Shown here in pieces: positions 7,126 through 15,708 of a stretch of DNA of 25,204 bases (the first letter of the stretch is position 1; each line of letters opens with the position of its first letter). A model generated the notes under the pieces. That model was not told the origin of the DNA. It was given only the letters and a program-made list of their open reading frames with translations, and did not search any database. The position numbers and the translations under genes are program-made. Source of the DNA: Candidatus Nitrosopumilus sp. GTDB taxonomy: Archaea; Thermoproteota; Nitrososphaeria; Nitrososphaerales; Nitrosopumilaceae. The stretch is from NCBI GenBank assembly GCA_013203245.1, contig JABMOR010000140.1:1-25204 (forward strand), read 5' to 3'.

Positions 7126-8982
7126 ATGTGTGGTATATCAGGGATAATCGGGGCCGGAGCACCCCGTGGGGCAGTCGAAGCCATGGTTGCGGTTCAGCAT
7201 CACCGTGGACCGGACGATTCCGGGGTTGAAATTCTGGCGGAGGGGAATGTCGCTCTTGGCCATAACCGGCTCAACATCATAGACCTGACGCCTGCAGGGC
7301 GACAGCCGATGTTCGACAGGACCGGAAATCTTGCGATCGTCTTCAATGGGGAAATTTACAACTATATTGAGATCCGCGCGGCTCTGAAGGACTATCCGTT
7401 CCGCAGCGAGACAGATACCGAGGTTATTCTCGCCGCGTACGAACGTTGGGGGGAAGGCTGTCTTGATCGGTTCATCGGTATGTTTTCTTTCGCGATATGG
7501 GACTCTCGTAAACAAAGCCTCTTTTGTGCGCGTGATCGTCTGGGGGTCAAGCCATTCCATTATGCCCGCCACAACGAAAGGTTCCTGTTTGCTTCGGAAA
7601 TAAAGGCGTTGCTTGTTGCTGGCGTTCCCGCAGAGCCAGATATGGAAAGTTGGTCTTTCTATCTCGGCCGCGGGGTCTACGAGCGCCCTGAACGAACTTT
7701 TTTCAAAAACATAAATGCCCTTCCCGCCGCGCATGCAATGGTTGTCGGAAAGGATGGCGTTCATCGCCAATGGAAATACTGGGACTTGCCTGAGCAGGCA
7801 GAGGCGCTCTCTGAAAAGGATGATGATGCGGCCGCTGATGAGCTGCGCGGGATTCTGGAGGATTCCGTCAGGTTGAGAATGCGCGCCGATGTGCCGATTG
7901 GCGTTATGCTCAGCGGTGGCCTGGATTCATCGTCCGTGATGACGGTTGTCGATCGTTTGCTGCCTGAAGGTGGTGAGATACAGACGTTCACCGGCGTATT
8001 TGGTGATAAGCGCTATGATGAGGATGATTTCTCAGAACAGGTTCCCCGCAAGGCAAGTTGGGCGAGAAATATTGCAACCTTTAAAGTCGAAGATTTCTGG
8101 AGTCTTGCCGAGACCGCTCAATGGCATCAGGAAGCGCCATTCGGCGGGGTATCAACGCTGCTTTATCACCCCTTGCACGAATTGGCCCGGGAAAAGGGGG
8201 TCAAGGTTCTGTTGGAAGGGCAGGGTGGGGATGAGCTCTTCGCCGGATACGGGTATTTCAAGCCTCATTATTATTGCGATGTCATAGACCAGGGCGGATG
8301 GCGCGCATTGAGGCGCGAAATAAAAAGTTCCCCCCAGGATGAAAAGAAATGGCTGGCGGCGGCTAAAAATATTGAGAGTGGCAGAGCCGAGCTTGTCCAT
8401 GCGGATGGGAGCAGTCACCTGCGCCCCGAATGCCTTCAGCCGGAACTTGCGCTGAGGGAACAGGCTGACGTTTTTCCTGCGCCTTTTCCAGATAAGTTGC
8501 GAAATGCTCTTTTCCGGGATTTATGCATCACCAAGCTTCCGCGAGTACTCAGAATGAATGACCGTGTTTCCATGGCGTATGGTTTGGAGCTCAGGCAGCC
8601 GCTTATCGATCATCGCCTCGTTGAATATGCATTCAGGCTGCCTGGAAATAAAAAAATCAGGGAGGGGAATGGGAAGTTTATTCTGCGCCATGCAATGCGG
8701 CATGACCTGCCCGATGAAATAAGGAATTTAGGCAAGCGTTTTGTCGTTACGCCGCAAAAAGAATGGCTCTCCGGCCCCCTTGCAAGCGCCGTCCAGGATA
8801 TTATTGAGAGCCGTTCTTTTCGTGAGAGGGGAATTTTTGACGTGGATAAGGTGCGACAGTCCTGGCAGCATTTTTGTTCAGAAGGCAGCGAAAACAGTTT
8901 TTTCGTTTGGCAGTGGATAAATACGGAGTTGTGGTTTCGCCAGTTTATTGACCGCAAGGCAGATATCCTGAACGTAGCCTAG
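7126..8982 (+). CDS. Asparagine synthase-like glutamine-dependent amidotransferase
   Basis: This 618-residue AsnB-family protein contains both domains. The class II glutaminase begins MCGISGIIG, so Cys2 is the expected nucleophile after Met removal. The synthetase domain carries the PP-loop LSGGLDSSSV near residue 262 and EGQGGDELFAGY near 365. The reaction is ATP-dependent amidation of a carboxylate through an acyl-adenylate, with ammonia from glutamine. I chose ATG 7126 because it places Cys at position 2; an earlier in-frame start would bury it. In a glycan locus such homologues are known to make uronamides (WbpS in Pseudomonas aeruginosa O-antigen clusters). Here the WbpB/E/D trio downstream would provide a uronic acid. 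True asparagine biosynthesis is less likely in this context. Confidence 0.88.
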   Translation: MCGISGIIGAGAPRGAVEAMVAVQHHRGPDDSGVEILAEGNVALGHNRLNIIDLTPAGRQPMFDRTGNLAIVFNGEIYNYIEIRAALKDYPFRSETDTEVILAAYERWGEGCLDRFIGMFSFAIWDSRKQSLFCARDRLGVKPFHYARHNERFLFASEIKALLVAGVPAEPDMESWSFYLGRGVYERPERTFFKNINALPAAHAMVVGKDGVHRQWKYWDLPEQAEALSEKDDDAAADELRGILEDSVRLRMRADVPIGVMLSGGLDSSSVMTVVDRLLPEGGEIQTFTGVFGDKRYDEDDFSEQVPRKASWARNIATFKVEDFWSLAETAQWHQEAPFGGVSTLLYHPLHELAREKGVKVLLEGQGGDELFAGYGYFKPHYYCDVIDQGGWRALRREIKSSPQDEKKWLAAAKNIESGRAELVHADGSSHLRPECLQPELALREQADVFPAPFPDKLRNALFRDLCITKLPRVLRMNDRVSMAYGLELRQPLIDHRLVEYAFRLPGNKKIREGNGKFILRHAMRHDLPDEIRNLGKRFVVTPQKEWLSGPLASAVQDIIESRSFRERGIFDVDKVRQSWQHFCSEGSENSFFVWQWINTELWFRQFIDRKADILNVA

Positions 8983-8997
8983 ATTTTATGATGGATC

Positions 8998-9924
8998 ATG
9001 ATTTTATCTAACCCCCTGAAAAGCTATATTTTCGTTTACGGACTGAAGATAGGTTTGCCGTTCTCCGTGCTTAAGGGGATCGTGGAATTTATTGATGTAT
9101 TAAAGAGCCCCCGCGAGTGGATAGCCCGCCGACGGGTGGCGAGAAAAATTTTACAAAACTCCAGATGGAGACATTTTTTCTTGCCAGAGAAAGGCGTAGC
9201 GTTATTCTCAGCTAATGAAATTCCGGGTCTGGAAGATGCCAGTCGAATTGCTCAAAAAGTATATGCGGAAAGAAAGCCAGAGAACGAAACTGGAAAGAGC
9301 CAGCGGACGGATTACAGCCCCTTTTATGTTCTTCTCAACAACAAGGATGTCAAAAATTATCCAGAGCTTGTTGAAATAGCGACATGCGATGCGCTTGCCG
9401 AGATACTTTCCGGGTATTTTGATTCGGTTCCGCTTCTTCAGAATATTAATGTTTGGCTGGCCAAGCCAGACGTATCGGGGATGGGTAGCCAGAAGTTTCA
9501 TCTCGACAAGCCGGATGTTCATTTTGTCAGTGTTTTTATAAATGTCTTTCCGGTTTCCGAGGAGAACGGGCCTCTGACGCTTCTGCCGTCGGACATCTCG
9601 GCAAAGGTATGTAACGGAACTTCTTATTCCGATATCTATTATTTCGAGGATGGAAGACTTGAGGACGACGATGTTCTCAAACACTGCAACAAGGATGACT
9701 TCATAGAGATGGTCGGAAATGTAGGCTCAGGCGCAATTGTCGACACCTCTACATGTCTGCATTTTGGCAGCCGCTGTAAATCCGGCGAACGAGTTACCCT
9801 CGTCTTTCGCTATGCCCCGGCTCACAAGAGAAAAGGCGCTGATAGACAACAGTTGCCGAGGCCGGATCACATGTCCAAACCCCAGGAAATGCTTTTGGGC
9901 GCGGCCCACGCCCCAAAGGCGTAG
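8998..9924 (+). CDS. Phytanoyl-CoA dioxygenase-like Fe(II)/2-oxoglutarate oxygenase
   Basis: This 308-residue protein resembles the PhyH branch of non-haem iron oxygenases. The HxD pair is in FHLDKPD (about residues 167-173), and SEENGPLTLLPSD follows as in PhyH proteins. The distal His and 2-oxoglutarate-binding Arg are likely in CLHFGSRCKSGERV near 252. These enzymes hydroxylate (or otherwise oxidise) an unactivated carbon with O2 and 2-oxoglutarate. Homologues occur in secondary-metabolite and glycan clusters. The target here is unknown; a sugar, an N-acyl substituent or a lipid are all possible. It lies between two asparagine-synthase homologues. ATG 8998 follows two out-of-frame ATGs and has only a weak ribosome-binding site. 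Confidence 0.75.
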   Translation: MILSNPLKSYIFVYGLKIGLPFSVLKGIVEFIDVLKSPREWIARRRVARKILQNSRWRHFFLPEKGVALFSANEIPGLEDASRIAQKVYAERKPENETGKSQRTDYSPFYVLLNNKDVKNYPELVEIATCDALAEILSGYFDSVPLLQNINVWLAKPDVSGMGSQKFHLDKPDVHFVSVFINVFPVSEENGPLTLLPSDISAKVCNGTSYSDIYYFEDGRLEDDDVLKHCNKDDFIEMVGNVGSGAIVDTSTCLHFGSRCKSGERVTLVFRYAPAHKRKGADRQQLPRPDHMSKPQEMLLGAAHAPKA

Positions 9925-9954
9925 ACCGCATCCCTGTAGACAGCGCGATTTCTT

Positions 9955-11625
9955 TTGATTCATATAAATTTACGATCGGAGCATGGCTGGAAATGCCATG
10001 ACAAAGACGGACTCTCTGTCTGGTTTAAGGGCTATTTGAATAATCAGACGGTGACGGAACTGGTTTCCAATTTTGCGTCTCTCCCGGCGGAATCATGGAT
10101 TGAATCGATCGCCGCCCTTGACGGCCATTTTGCTCTTATTCTTTCAAATAACGACGTCGGTCTGGCGGCAACTGACAGAATTTCCAGCATTCCGCTGTTC
10201 TATGGCCGCCAGGGAGAGGAATGGATAATTGATTCCCAGGCCCGTCGGCTCGCCGATGAGCTGAATTTGAATGAGGTGGATTTATCAGCGGCACTGCAGA
10301 TCGGCATGGCGGGATTTACCATTGGTTCGGCGGTATGTTTTAAGGGGATAGAAGCATTGGGAGCCGGGGAATCCGTGTTTTTTCGCCAAGGAGAGGTGCC
10401 TGACAGACGGCATTATTACATGTACAGGCCGCAGCCTGAAAATGAGGGCGATCGCGGAGATTATTCGTCTTTGAAAAACCGTCTGGCGGATGTGACTCTG
10501 GAAATCTTCAGGAAGATGATTCCTGGCCTGGATGGACGGGAAGTCATTGTGCCGCTGTCAGCCGGGCTGGATTCCCGTCTGGTCGTTTCGGCGTTGAAGG
10601 AATTGGGCTATCCGCGCATCAAATGTTTTTCCTACGGTCTCAAGGGAAATCACGAAGCGCGGGCGGCTAAAAAAATTGCCGAGAAGCTGGATGTGCCATG
10701 GATTTTTATTGATCACTCGCCGCGAAAACAGGCAAAAATATTCTCCAGTCCGGAATTTAAAGAGTATTACCATTTTGCCGATCAGCTGAACGCCGTACCT
10801 TTTATCCAGGATTATTATGCGCTCGGTTGCTTGAAAGAACGCGGCTATGCTTCAGAAGATGCTGTTTTTATCAATGGCCAGTCCGGCGACTATCTCTCCG
10901 GAAATCATATCCCCCCGTCTTTAATCGACCAAAGAGGCCCGCTCTCGGAGACCGAACGGATGGATAATATTCTTGAAGGCCTTATTGCCAAGCATTTTGA
11001 TTTATGGGCCTGCCTGAAGACGCCGGATAATATTGATAAAATCCGTCGGGCCTTACTTGACGATATCGAGAAAAACGGTGGGATCTTGTCGGACCCGGGG
11101 TGTGATTTCTCTCTTTTTGAGATGTCGGAGTTTTCAAACCGGCAGGTCAAATACGTTATCGCTGGTCAACGTAATTATGAATGGCAGGGGTTTGATTGGC
11201 GCTTGCCGCTCTGGGATAATGACTATCTTGATTTTTGGGCGGCAATGCCGTTGTCGGCAAAGGCGCGGCAATGTCTTTATCGTGACATGCTGGAGGAGAA
11301 GAACTGGGGCGGCGTATGGGGGCCGCAATGGCGGTTCCCAAAAACCATCACTCCCTTCCGGGTTCGCCTTGTTCGCTTGCTTTTAAAGGCGGCCCATCTG
11401 CCATATATTTGGCAAGGAAAAGAGGGTCGTGCGCGTTGGCATCGATTTGAAAAACGTTATTTCGACTGGTGGACGGATGTGCTCTGTAATTACGCGATAA
11501 GCCCGTATTTGAAGGTAGCCCACGACCGACGCGGTCATCGAAATGCCATAAGCTGGCACGTTGAGGCCTACCTTGCGGAAAAAGGACTGAGTATTGACGG
11601 CACTCCGTTGCCGCTTTCCCAATGA
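9955..11625 (+). CDS. Asparagine synthase-like protein lacking the glutaminase Cys
   Basis: This 556-residue TTG-started protein keeps the two-domain AsnB architecture. A glutaminase-like N-terminal domain contains ALDGHFALIL and ISSIPLFYGR. A synthetase domain has PP-loop PLSAGLDSRLV at about residues 200-210, where Ala replaces the usual second Gly. However, it begins MIHINLRSEHGW rather than MCG, and no Cys is available at position 2, so glutamine hydrolysis should be lost. Related Cys-less enzymes (beta-lactam synthetase, lasso-peptide cyclase) use the adenylate for attack by an amine of the substrate. Function here is unknown: it may act with ammonia, accept an amine, or borrow ammonia from the neighbouring glutamine-dependent paralogue. 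The 30-base gap before it contains nothing recognisable. Confidence 0.8.
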   Translation: MIHINLRSEHGWKCHDKDGLSVWFKGYLNNQTVTELVSNFASLPAESWIESIAALDGHFALILSNNDVGLAATDRISSIPLFYGRQGEEWIIDSQARRLADELNLNEVDLSAALQIGMAGFTIGSAVCFKGIEALGAGESVFFRQGEVPDRRHYYMYRPQPENEGDRGDYSSLKNRLADVTLEIFRKMIPGLDGREVIVPLSAGLDSRLVVSALKELGYPRIKCFSYGLKGNHEARAAKKIAEKLDVPWIFIDHSPRKQAKIFSSPEFKEYYHFADQLNAVPFIQDYYALGCLKERGYASEDAVFINGQSGDYLSGNHIPPSLIDQRGPLSETERMDNILEGLIAKHFDLWACLKTPDNIDKIRRALLDDIEKNGGILSDPGCDFSLFEMSEFSNRQVKYVIAGQRNYEWQGFDWRLPLWDNDYLDFWAAMPLSAKARQCLYRDMLEEKNWGGVWGPQWRFPKTITPFRVRLVRLLLKAAHLPYIWQGKEGRARWHRFEKRYFDWWTDVLCNYAISPYLKVAHDRRGHRNAISWHVEAYLAEKGLSIDGTPLPLSQ

Positions 11626-11632
11626 GAAACAT

Positions 11633-12871
11633 ATGACGATGAAGCCGCCTGTCAGGGTGATGGTTGTCTCGCGGCTGTTTGCCGGGTTTGCCGATGGTCT
11701 GGCGGAGAGGGCTTGGCAACCAAAGGGCGTGCCGGCAGCATATAAGCTGTTCGAGGCCCTAGGGAAGAATAAAAATGTCGATCTGTTGACTGTTTTTGTC
11801 GCCAAGGAACCGGCTGAATGCAGGTTTAGCCGGTTCCTGTCGTTTGATCTCTCTCCCTTGGGGCGGGTTGTTATTTTGCCCTGGGTTCAAAGCCCCTGGC
11901 TGGCGCGGTTAAAGCTTGACGGAAAGTTGCGCGAGATGGGGCATTTGTTGCGGTGCCTTTGGTTGTATCTGAGATTTCGGCCCGATGTCGCCTATTTCAC
12001 TAATGCGACGTTTCCGACAGCCGCTGTATTCGCAAGGCTGGGGTTATGTAAAGTTGTTTTGCGGCTGCTTGGCCTTCATCCAGACCAGGTAAAAATATCC
12101 GAAAGGCCGGGCGGAATTCAGAAGTGGCTGTATCACTCTCCATTTGATCATGTCATTTGCACGCTGGATGGTAGTGGGCCGGAGCATCATCTGAACGGAC
12201 TAATCGCGCCGGCTGTGCCGCGGTCGATCTGGCTCAATGGCGTCGATTTCAGGGCTCCCGATGAAGATGCCCAAGCAATCATTGAAGAAAAATATCCATT
12301 GAATGGCCCGCCGATCATTCTTTTCGTCGGTCGTCTTGAGTGGAATAAAGGGTGCCGAGAGTTTATCGAAGCCATTTTCAAGGTCCTGAATAAGAACCCG
12401 CTTGCCTTGCGCGCGGTTCTCGTTGGTGGCGGAGGTCTTAAGGATGAGCTCGCTGAAAAAATCAAGGCTGCCTCTGCGCAAGACAAGGTGTATCTTGCCG
12501 GGGCCGTTCCCTATAGCGACATCTCGGCTTGGCTTGCCCGTGCTGATATTTATGTTTCCTTGAATATGTTCGGAAATCTTTCTAATGCGAATCTAGAGGC
12601 CCTGGCGGCAGGAAAATGTATGATTATTCTCGATTCCGACCCGGCCATGCATACGGATGAAGAAACTGACAGATTAATTCCGGCAGAAGCAGTTTTGCGG
12701 ATCGGTCGGGATAGCATCGTTGAAAATCTTGCCTTGGCTTTAATGTCACTTTCCGATGACAGGGAAAGAATCAAGGCTCAGGCAGGGCGAGCAAAGAAGT
12801 TTTCGTCCCGTTTTCTAAAAAGCTGGGATGAAAGAATTAGCCAGGAAGTTGAGCTGATTCTTGGTTTGTAG
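11633..12871 (+). CDS. Glycosyltransferase family 4
   Basis: This 412-residue GT-B glycosyltransferase of the GT4 (group 1) type transfers a sugar from a nucleotide donor with retention. The C-terminal donor domain is clear: GRLEWNKGCREFIEAI near residue 233, VLVGGGG, VYLAGAVPYSDI, and NANLEALAAGKCMIIL near 318-332. In that last block the usual ExxxxxxxE is partly altered (SNANLEAL). The N-terminal region contains LAERAWQPKGVP and an acceptor-domain pattern. ATG 11633 is preferred to an upstream in-frame ATG (11594) lying inside the previous gene. It probably adds one residue of the repeat unit on the cytoplasmic face; donor and acceptor are not identifiable. Confidence 0.85.
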   Translation: MTMKPPVRVMVVSRLFAGFADGLAERAWQPKGVPAAYKLFEALGKNKNVDLLTVFVAKEPAECRFSRFLSFDLSPLGRVVILPWVQSPWLARLKLDGKLREMGHLLRCLWLYLRFRPDVAYFTNATFPTAAVFARLGLCKVVLRLLGLHPDQVKISERPGGIQKWLYHSPFDHVICTLDGSGPEHHLNGLIAPAVPRSIWLNGVDFRAPDEDAQAIIEEKYPLNGPPIILFVGRLEWNKGCREFIEAIFKVLNKNPLALRAVLVGGGGLKDELAEKIKAASAQDKVYLAGAVPYSDISAWLARADIYVSLNMFGNLSNANLEALAAGKCMIILDSDPAMHTDEETDRLIPAEAVLRIGRDSIVENLALALMSLSDDRERIKAQAGRAKKFSSRFLKSWDERISQEVELILGL

Positions 12872-12894
12872 CGCCTTACAGGAAATATTCAAAA

Positions 12895-13977
12895 ATGACA
12901 AAAAACACTAGCCTGGGTTTTGCCCTTGTCGGATGTGGGCGAATTGCCCGCAAGCATGCGCAAATTCTCGGTGATGGGCACATCTCGGGGGCGCATCTTG
13001 TTGCGGTTTGTGATGTCAAAGAAGAAAGAGCTCGCTCGCTTGGAGAAAAATACGGCGTTCCCTTCTATACCGATATGCATGAAATGATGCGGCGTGAGGA
13101 CAAAAACACGAGTGTCGTATCCGTTCTTACGGAGAGTGGCCTTCATGCGGAAGTTACATTGGCTCTATCGCGTTACAAAAAGCATCTGGTCGTCGAAAAG
13201 CCAATGGCGCTGACGCTTGATGATGCCGATAGAATGATCAGGGGTTGTGACGAGGCGGGGATTAAACTCTTTGTCGTCAAGCAGAACAGATACAATATGC
13301 CAGTGATAAAATTGCGCGAGGCGTTAACGGTTGGCCGTTTCGGCAAGCTTGTGATGGGCACTGTCCGCGTGAGATGGATGAGAGATCAGAGCTATTATGA
13401 TCAGGATGAGTGGCGGGGAAGCTGGGCTCTAGATGGAGGTGTCTTCGCCAATCAGGCAAGTCATCATGTGGATTTGCTGGCCTGGTGTCTCGGCGAACCG
13501 GTAAAGGTGTTCGCAAAAACGAATACGGCGCTGGTCGATATCGAGGTTGAAGATACTGGCGTTGCCGTTATTGAATTTAAGGGGGGCGTTTTGGGGGTTG
13601 TTGAAGCGACGACGGCAGCGCGCCCAAAGGATATAGAAGGGTCGATCTCTATTCTCGGTGAGAAAGGAAGTGTCGAGATAGGGGGGTTTGCAGTAAATGA
13701 GATGAAAACATGGAACTTTACCGAAGCATTGCCGAGCGATGATGATGTGTTGAAAACCTATCGTGAAAATCCTACTGATGTTTACGGCTTTGGGCATGTC
13801 GCTTATTTGTCTCATGTTGTTGATGTTATCCATGACCGATCATCGTCGCTGGTTGATGGTGTTGAAGGGCGAAAATCCCTGGAGCTTATTGCAGCAATCT
13901 ATGAATCAGCGGAAACCGGCAAGGAAGTTGTCGTCGGTGCACCAACGCCTCATGTTAAGCTGGGAAAAAGATCATAA
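12895..13977 (+). CDS. wbpB: UDP-GlcNAcA 3-dehydrogenase (WbpB/WlbA type)
   Basis: This 360-residue Gfo/Idh/MocA-family NAD-dependent oxidoreductase has the Rossmann motif VGCGRIAR at about residues 13-20, the catalytic EKPMAL near 101-106, and VVKQNRYNMPV near 127. WRGSWALDGGVFANQASHHVDLL (split by the signature GG) and LGEKGSVEIGG are blocks I associate specifically with WbpB/WlbA. The enzyme oxidises C3 of UDP-N-acetylglucosaminuronic acid to the 3-keto sugar. It is followed immediately by the matching aminotransferase and acetyltransferase, which makes the assignment strong. The preceding UDP-GlcNAc 6-dehydrogenase (WbpA) is not in the window. AGGA lies about 11 bases before ATG, and the stop overlaps the next start by one base. 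Confidence 0.88.
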   Translation: MTKNTSLGFALVGCGRIARKHAQILGDGHISGAHLVAVCDVKEERARSLGEKYGVPFYTDMHEMMRREDKNTSVVSVLTESGLHAEVTLALSRYKKHLVVEKPMALTLDDADRMIRGCDEAGIKLFVVKQNRYNMPVIKLREALTVGRFGKLVMGTVRVRWMRDQSYYDQDEWRGSWALDGGVFANQASHHVDLLAWCLGEPVKVFAKTNTALVDIEVEDTGVAVIEFKGGVLGVVEATTAARPKDIEGSISILGEKGSVEIGGFAVNEMKTWNFTEALPSDDDVLKTYRENPTDVYGFGHVAYLSHVVDVIHDRSSSLVDGVEGRKSLELIAAIYESAETGKEVVVGAPTPHVKLGKRS

Positions 13978-15122
13978 TGATCGGTAGGCCCTCTTCCGTC
14001 GATGAGGATGATCGCATTCCTCTTGTGGATTTGCGGGCCAGCTATCATTCACATCAGAAAGAACTTGATGCGGCTGTTTCCGCATGCCTGGAAAGGGCAA
14101 GTTTTATAGGTGGAGAAGACCATACGGCGTTTGCCGGGGAATTCTCGGATTGGTGCGGTGGCGGCGCTGTTGCCCTGGTTGGTAACGGAACTGATGCATT
14201 AACCTTGGCCCTGATCGAGGTTCTTGGGCAGGGGGATGGTTCTGGTGAGGTTATCACTGTCAGCAACACGTTTATCGGCACCACGGAAGCTATTACCGGT
14301 GCTGGATATCGCCCGGTATTCGTCGATATCGATCCCGATACGTGCCTGATGAATATCGACCTGGCGAGGGCGGCGGTGAATGAGCGAAGCCGGGCTATCG
14401 TTCCGGTTCATCTATACGGTCAGATGGTGCCGATGGATCAGGTAATGGATCTGGCATCAATACGGGGGATGGCGGTGATCGAAGATGCAGCCCAGGCTCA
14501 TGGGGCGACTTGGCAGGGGAAGAATCCCGGTGCCTTGGGGGACGCGGCCTGTTTCAGTTTTTATCCAGGTAAGAATTTGGGTGCTTGGGGTGACGGTGGA
14601 GCCGTTTTTACGCGCGACAAGGATTTGGCAATGCGCATATCCATGCGAGCCAATCATGGACGACTGGACAAGTACCATCATGCGCTTGAGGGTGTTAATT
14701 CCCGTCTCGACGGGATACAGGCTGCTGTTCTCAGGGTTAAGCTGCGCTATATTGATGAATGGAATCGGGCGCGGCGGGAAATTTCGTCCTGGTACAAAGA
14801 GCTCCTGGCCGGGCTGGGTGGCATTCAATTGCCAGTAACGGCGACAGATGCCGAGTCTGTGTATCATCTATATGTTGTCCAGATGGAGGACCGGGATATT
14901 GTATGCAAAAAAATGCACGACAAGGGCATTGGCGTTGGCATCCATTATCCTATCCCCCTGCATCTGCAGCCGGCTTATGCCGGTCTTGGCTACAGATCCG
15001 GTGACTTTCCGCAAACCGAGGCGGTTATGAGCCGCGTGCTGTCATTGCCTGTTTTCCCCGAGATGCGCAGGGATCAGGTCGAACGGGTTGCGCGCGCCCT
15101 TATCGAGTCGATAGAAAAATGA
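13977..15122 (+). CDS. wbpE: PLP-dependent 3-aminotransferase (WbpE/WlbC type, DegT family)
   Basis: This 381-residue DegT/DnrJ/EryC1 sugar aminotransferase begins with the family opening IPLVDLRASY. It has GNGTDALTLAL near residue 63 for PLP phosphate contacts, EDAAQAHGA near 169, and the PLP-Schiff-base lysine in FYPGKNLGAWGDGGA (Lys about 199). GIGVGIHYPIPLHLQPAY is typical near the C-terminus. In this order it would use glutamate to aminate UDP-3-keto-GlcNAcA to UDP-3-amino-GlcNAcA. It starts one base inside the dehydrogenase stop and overlaps the acetyltransferase by ATGA, so the trio is translationally coupled. In principle the same family could serve 3-amino-3,6-dideoxy sugars, but the neighbours argue for the uronic acid route. 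Confidence 0.88.
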   Translation: MIGRPSSVDEDDRIPLVDLRASYHSHQKELDAAVSACLERASFIGGEDHTAFAGEFSDWCGGGAVALVGNGTDALTLALIEVLGQGDGSGEVITVSNTFIGTTEAITGAGYRPVFVDIDPDTCLMNIDLARAAVNERSRAIVPVHLYGQMVPMDQVMDLASIRGMAVIEDAAQAHGATWQGKNPGALGDAACFSFYPGKNLGAWGDGGAVFTRDKDLAMRISMRANHGRLDKYHHALEGVNSRLDGIQAAVLRVKLRYIDEWNRARREISSWYKELLAGLGGIQLPVTATDAESVYHLYVVQMEDRDIVCKKMHDKGIGVGIHYPIPLHLQPAYAGLGYRSGDFPQTEAVMSRVLSLPVFPEMRRDQVERVARALIESIEK

Positions 15123-15688
15123 ACGATGAAACATTTATACATTCGAGTGCCGAAATTGCGGCTGGTGCCCGGATCGGGGCGAGAGCCCGGATATGGCAGA
15201 ATTGTATTATTCTAGATGGCGCAATTATTGGCGATGAATGTAAGTTGGCCCACAATATTTTTATTGAGGGCGGTGTCAGGGTCGGAGACCGGGTGACGAT
15301 AAAGGATAACATCACCCTCTATAATGGCCTGACAGTCGGGGATGATGTTTTTATCGGCCCCAATGTTGTCTTTACGAATGTAAAAATACCGCGCTCTTTC
15401 TTGCCTCGTGGCGAAAATAATTTTCTAAAAACCGATATTGGAATCGGCGCAAGCCTGGGGGCGAATGCCACCATTATTTGTGGAAATACTGTTGGGCGTT
15501 ATGCCATGGTTGGTGCGGGATCAGTCGTGACGGATGACGTCCCGTGCCACGCTGTGGTTGCAGGCAATCCAGCGCGCCAAATTGGCTGGGTATCTATTTC
15601 TGGGCACCGCCTGGGGCCGGATCTGATATGCCCGGAAAACGGAGAAAAATACGAAGAAACAAGCAGCGGGCTTGCTCGATCGGAGTAA
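15119..15688 (+). CDS. wbpD: N-acetyltransferase of the left-handed beta-helix type (WbpD/WlbB)
   Basis: This 189-residue hexapeptide-repeat acyltransferase has rows of [LIV]Gxxxx repeats from about residue 8 to 150 and the block GPNVVFTNVKIPRS. It ends VVAGNPARQIGW, matching WbpD/WlbB proteins. The reaction is acetyl-CoA-dependent acetylation of the 3-amino group, giving UDP-2,3-diacetamido-2,3-dideoxy-D-glucuronic acid. Active as a trimer in this family. The gene closes the trio begun at 12895 and overlaps the aminotransferase by 4 bases. A C-terminal tail of about 30 residues after the helix (GHRLGPDLICPENGEKYEE) resembles the small tail common in the family. A WbpI-type 2-epimerase to the manno sugar was not found, so the gluco form may be used, or the epimerase lies elsewhere. 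Confidence 0.88.
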   Translation: MNDETFIHSSAEIAAGARIGARARIWQNCIILDGAIIGDECKLAHNIFIEGGVRVGDRVTIKDNITLYNGLTVGDDVFIGPNVVFTNVKIPRSFLPRGENNFLKTDIGIGASLGANATIICGNTVGRYAMVGAGSVVTDDVPCHAVVAGNPARQIGWVSISGHRLGPDLICPENGEKYEETSSGLARSE

Positions 15689-15696
15689 CGGATGAA

Positions 15697-15704
15697 CGGG
15701 AAAA
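15697..15704 (+). promoter_or_regulatory. Likely ribosome binding site for a TTG start at 15709
   Basis: The purine run CGGGAAAAG ends 4-5 bases before TTG 15709. It is the best available signal near the beginning of PseB homology, since no ATG or GTG lies suitably placed in that frame. Confidence 0.4.
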
Positions 15705-15708
15705 GATC

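Noticed and set aside
7138..7770. 210-residue antisense ORF opposite the AsnB-like gene
   Set aside because: It lies wholly opposite the conserved glutaminase domain and shows no recognisable domain.
9955..11625. Lasso-peptide cyclase cluster
   Set aside because: The Cys-less AsnB homologue resembles cyclases, but no precursor peptide, leader protease (B1/B2) or exporter dedicated to it lies nearby.
15544..15708. Upstream start at 15544 for the PseB-type gene
   Set aside because: It lies deep within the acetyltransferase gene, and the added residues are low-complexity shadow sequence. Homology begins after TTG 15709.
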